From Caenorhabditis remanei (Eukaryota; Nematoda; Chromadorea; Rhabditida; Rhabditidae): 64,000 nt of DNA. A model generated the notes under the pieces. The model was not told the origin of the DNA and made no database searches. It was given only the letters and a program-made list of their open reading frames with translations. Position 1 is the first letter of the stretch, and every line of letters begins with the position of its first letter. The DNA is taken from contig NC_071328.1 of assembly GCF_010183535.1 (NCBI RefSeq), positions 62,001 to 126,000 of the forward strand. The letters are read 5' to 3'. The position numbers and the translations under genes are program-made. Shown in pieces: positions 62,973-64,000 of this stretch.

Positions 62973-63879
62973 GTTTTCGAGTGATGAGGTTGGACAAGCT
63001 GAAATAAAAAATAATTGAATACCAAGAAGGCGAGAAAACTAAAATGATAAAAGTAGTCCGAAACATCAAACCAAGTGAATGGCGAAGAAGCACATACACT
63101 TCAGAGAACGGACGAAAGGAAAAGTGGGCGTGGTCACTCCCCGCGGGTGACTAGAGAGTATGGAGACGCAGAAACCTTGAGGGAATCATGTGGTCTTAGC
63201 CCTCATGACCTACACTCGGTTTCTCTTTTTTTCGAGGAGAGAGATACTGTAGCGGGGGCTAGAGACGCAGAGAGTGAGAGACACAGAGTCTGGTTTGTTT
63301 CTTCTTTTCCGAAGCAAAGAGAGGAACAGCCCCGTCTTTGCCCATTATGAACAACCACTATTGTTTGAAGAAACAGAGGAAGCGCGTAACTATCTCCTAT
63401 ATTACCATATTTTGAATGTCCAAATAGAAGAATGAGAATATTTTGTTTTGTTTTGGGGAGAGGAGTCTAGGTGTCTGCTCAGTGAGCCCCTCTGGAGCAG
63501 AAGACCAGGCGTCATGACGGGGATAAACAAGACTATAAACCAGAGAGCACGAACGAGTTGTTGAAAAGTAAAGCGATTCAGGACTAGTTGGTGTAAACTG
63601 GTGGCTTGGAAGCTAGCTAAATTTTTATCGAGAAACGAGATTTTCGCAGTTTTCTTAAATCAGGTGAAAAACTGCGATAGCTGTAAAAGTATAAAGTTTG
63701 CCGTCGAAAGATTTCAAATTTATTTCTTTTTGAACAAAGTATTCTAGAATAACTAACAAATAATTCCTCAAAAAATACAAAAGAAATAAAAAAGCAAGCT
63801 CATGGGAAGAAGTTTGAATTCATTTTTTTCAGAACAGGTAATCCGTTTTTACATTCATCGCTTGCTCTCAAAAATCAGC
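62973..63879. other. Upstream flank of the LIR-like gene
   Basis: Probably the promoter side of the 62-kb gene. A repeat-like block with GAGACGCAGAG...GAGAGACACAGAGTCT lies at about 63.16-63.3 kb; similar words occur near 15680 in a gene B intron. No exon is supported. Confidence 0.45.
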
Positions 63880-63953
63880 TGCTTCCGGCAGGAACCGAAC
63901 CAGGGTCTCTCAAATTGATAACCTGCGACACAACCGTTGCGCCACAGAGGACA
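63880..63953 (-). repeat. tRNA-like relic near the window end
   Basis: On the minus strand, TGGCGCAACGGTTG (63931-63944) resembles an A box and GGTTCGGTTCC (63891-63901) a B box, at tRNA-like spacing. The ends GTCCTCT and GGAAGC do not form an acceptor stem, so a tRNA pseudogene or SINE fragment is more likely than an active tRNA. Confidence 0.45.
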
Positions 63954-64000
63954 ACGGGGAGAGCGGCTCCTTTGAGGTAAGGTTTCGGATGAGGAGGCGG

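Noticed and set aside
63880..63953. Functional tRNA gene on the minus strand
   Set aside because: A- and B-box-like sequences are present, but the acceptor and T stems do not pair.
1..64000. CRISPR array, prophage or bacterial operon
   Set aside because: No direct-repeat/spacer pattern. Gene structure throughout is nematode with spliceosomal introns.

Overview
The window is genomic DNA from a Caenorhabditis-type nematode. It is AT-rich, with many short introns (about 45-60 nt) that have GTRAGT donors and TTTTCAG acceptors, likely trans-splice acceptors just before start codons, and small foldback transposons. It carries recognisable orthologues of worm genes: a cellular RNA-dependent RNA polymerase of the EGO-1/RRF-1 type, adr-1 and nsf-1. 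I cannot name the species. All exon structures below were assembled by eye from splice signals and reading phase.

Layout. 1-5527 (+): the 3' part of the RdRP gene. 6199-7077 (+): a small gene (gene A) with a GYF-like N-terminus and one zinc finger. 7593-16247 (+): a 32-exon gene (gene B) with the same N-terminus and nine U1/matrin-type fingers. 16731-20876 (-): adr-1, a deaminase-dead ADAR. 24310-27741 (+): nsf-1, the NSF ATPase. 27.7-50.2 kb is gene-poor, with only a secreted-peptide gene (37797-38128, -) and foldback repeats supported. 50187-56950 (-): gene C, a full-length paralogue of gene B in opposite orientation. 57878-58638 (-): a small single-pass membrane protein. 62147-62972 (-): a small acidic protein with an LC3-interacting-region-like motif. 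Two tRNA-derived relics lie near 56.4 and 63.9 kb.

The most interesting content is the A/B/C gene family. B and C can be spliced into continuous frames of about 1448 and 1326 codons with nearly identical exon sizes. Each has a short GYF-like N-terminal domain, then nine C-X2-C...H-X5-H fingers. Most fingers sit in a repeating three-exon module: finger, then an exon with a conserved W-x-x-W-like motif, then a roughly 57-nt linker exon with a PR(V/I)P(L/M)LD motif. Both genes end in a separate 16-nt last exon that adds K-C-I-I-M-stop (B) or K-C-S-I-M-stop (C), a C-terminal CaaX prenylation box. H-X5-H fingers of this kind often bind double-stranded RNA, and the family sits among genes for dsRNA synthesis (RdRP) and dsRNA binding (adr-1). 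A role as membrane-anchored dsRNA-binding proteins is an inference, but a testable one.
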